A stretch of DNA of 33,448 nt. Source: an uncultured Lachnospiraceae bacterium. GTDB lineage: Bacteria > Bacillota > Clostridia > Lachnospirales > Lachnospiraceae. The stretch lies in the NCBI GenBank assembly GCA_947178145.1, contig CAMWXE010000062.1, positions 1 through 33,448 on the forward strand, given 5' to 3'. Both the position numbers and the translations under genes were made by a program. The notes below the pieces were generated by a model, which worked only from the letters and a program-made list of their open reading frames with translations, ran no database searches and had not been told where the DNA came from. This document shows, piece after piece, positions 33,132 through 33,448 of this stretch; within the stretch, counting starts at the first letter, position 1, and each line of letters opens with the position of its first letter.

Positions 33132-33448
33132 TTCTATCTATATCCTCCTTAAAAACCTTAATTTTATACGCTTTTTGAAAATCTATATTTTTTTCGCACC
33201 AATTATGTATCAATATATATCATTTTGCATGTTCGAGAAGCTTCTGAAGAACTTTCGGCTGCATCCCCGTTTCATTTCTTTTCTGGAAAGAAAAAGAGTC
33301 CAACACAGATAAACATTATATCATAGCAGGCACTCTTTCTTCAACAGTATTTTGAAACAATTCGTTATTTCGGATTTTAATGACTGTAAAAAATTTCCAC
33401 CTGTGCGGTTGAACATAGGGGCATCCGGAAATCAAAAATAGTATCCAT
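33132..33448. other. Non-coding stretch upstream of ychF
   Basis: These 317 bases are AT-rich and hold no gene I can support. On the minus strand a TTGAAG-18-TATAAT promoter lies at 33344-33315. Beyond it, near 33386-33430, ATTTCC..GGAAAT followed by T could be the terminator of a gene outside the window, but the stem is short. Confidence 0.5.
33315..33344 (-). promoter_or_regulatory. Probable sigma-A promoter of the ychF-lgt-GH3-ymxH run
   Basis: TTGAAG (33344-33339), an 18-nt spacer and TATAAT (33320-33315). The resulting leader to ychF is about 175 nt. Confidence 0.55.

Noticed and set aside
33377..33448. Partial gene entering from the right edge on the minus strand
   Set aside because: Two short open frames reach the edge (23 and 43 codons), but neither shows a recognisable C-terminus, and a weak terminator-like hairpin overlaps them.

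Overview
The window looks like chromosomal DNA from a low-GC, Gram-positive, flagellated anaerobe of the Clostridia. The family is most likely Lachnospiraceae (Roseburia/Agathobacter-like), inferred from the gene set: a Bacillus/Clostridium-type flagellar gene order, CodY, a sporulation sigma-K, a YlmC/YmxH sporulation protein, an Fe-S aldo/keto reductase of clostridial type, strong AGGAGG ribosome binding sites, and oxygen-independent household genes. Species cannot be fixed from sequence reading alone.

Layout. (1) 1-2530 is accessory DNA: the repeat-rich 3' end of a coiled-coil-tailed protein (possibly an Rpn/PD-(D/E)XK transposase-like protein), an AraC-type regulator, and a dead, 5'-truncated group II intron. 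(2) 2536-15641, all on the minus strand, is the first half of a fla/che operon, transcribed flgB-flgC-fliE-fliF-fliG-fliH-fliI-fliJ-ylxF/motE-like-fliK-flgD-TIGR02530-flgE. These genes encode the rod, MS-ring, switch protein FliG, export ATPase complex and hook. The run stops at flgE with a strong terminator. The genes that usually follow (flbD, motAB, fliL/M/Y, fliOPQR, flhBAF) are not in the window. (3) 15911-22715 holds codY, topA, dprA, comM/yifB and sigK, all on the minus strand. The comM-dprA-topA-codY-flgB order recalls the Bacillus smf-topA-...-codY-flgB block without trmFO, xerC/codV and clpQY. (4) 22873-24291 is mgtE, with a 5' leader of about 260 nt that starts at a consensus promoter and carries a short ORF with a good ribosome binding site. 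(5) A plus-strand Fe-S aldo/keto reductase (24679-25818) faces pepF-yitT (minus) across a bidirectional terminator. (6) 28631-33131 is a minus-strand run, ychF-lgt-bgl(GH3)-ymxH, with a lgt/GH3 overlap.

How the parts connect. CodY is a GTP/branched-chain amino acid sensor that represses motility in Bacillus during growth in rich medium. Here codY lies directly upstream of the flagellar operon, and a 13/15 match to the CodY box lies inside the flgB promoter, which suggests direct nutritional control of flagellation by the neighbouring gene. A sigma-28-like promoter inside the operon, ahead of fliK, may boost the hook genes separately. A sigma-E-like -10 element precedes sigK.

The most novel-looking points are the mgtE leader with its small ORF, a 40-nt palindrome with a related half-site upstream of codY, the mosaic flgE, the repeat-tailed FlgD, and an aldo/keto reductase that lacks two residues of the catalytic tetrad. 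I saw no CRISPR array, tRNA, rRNA or complete defence system.
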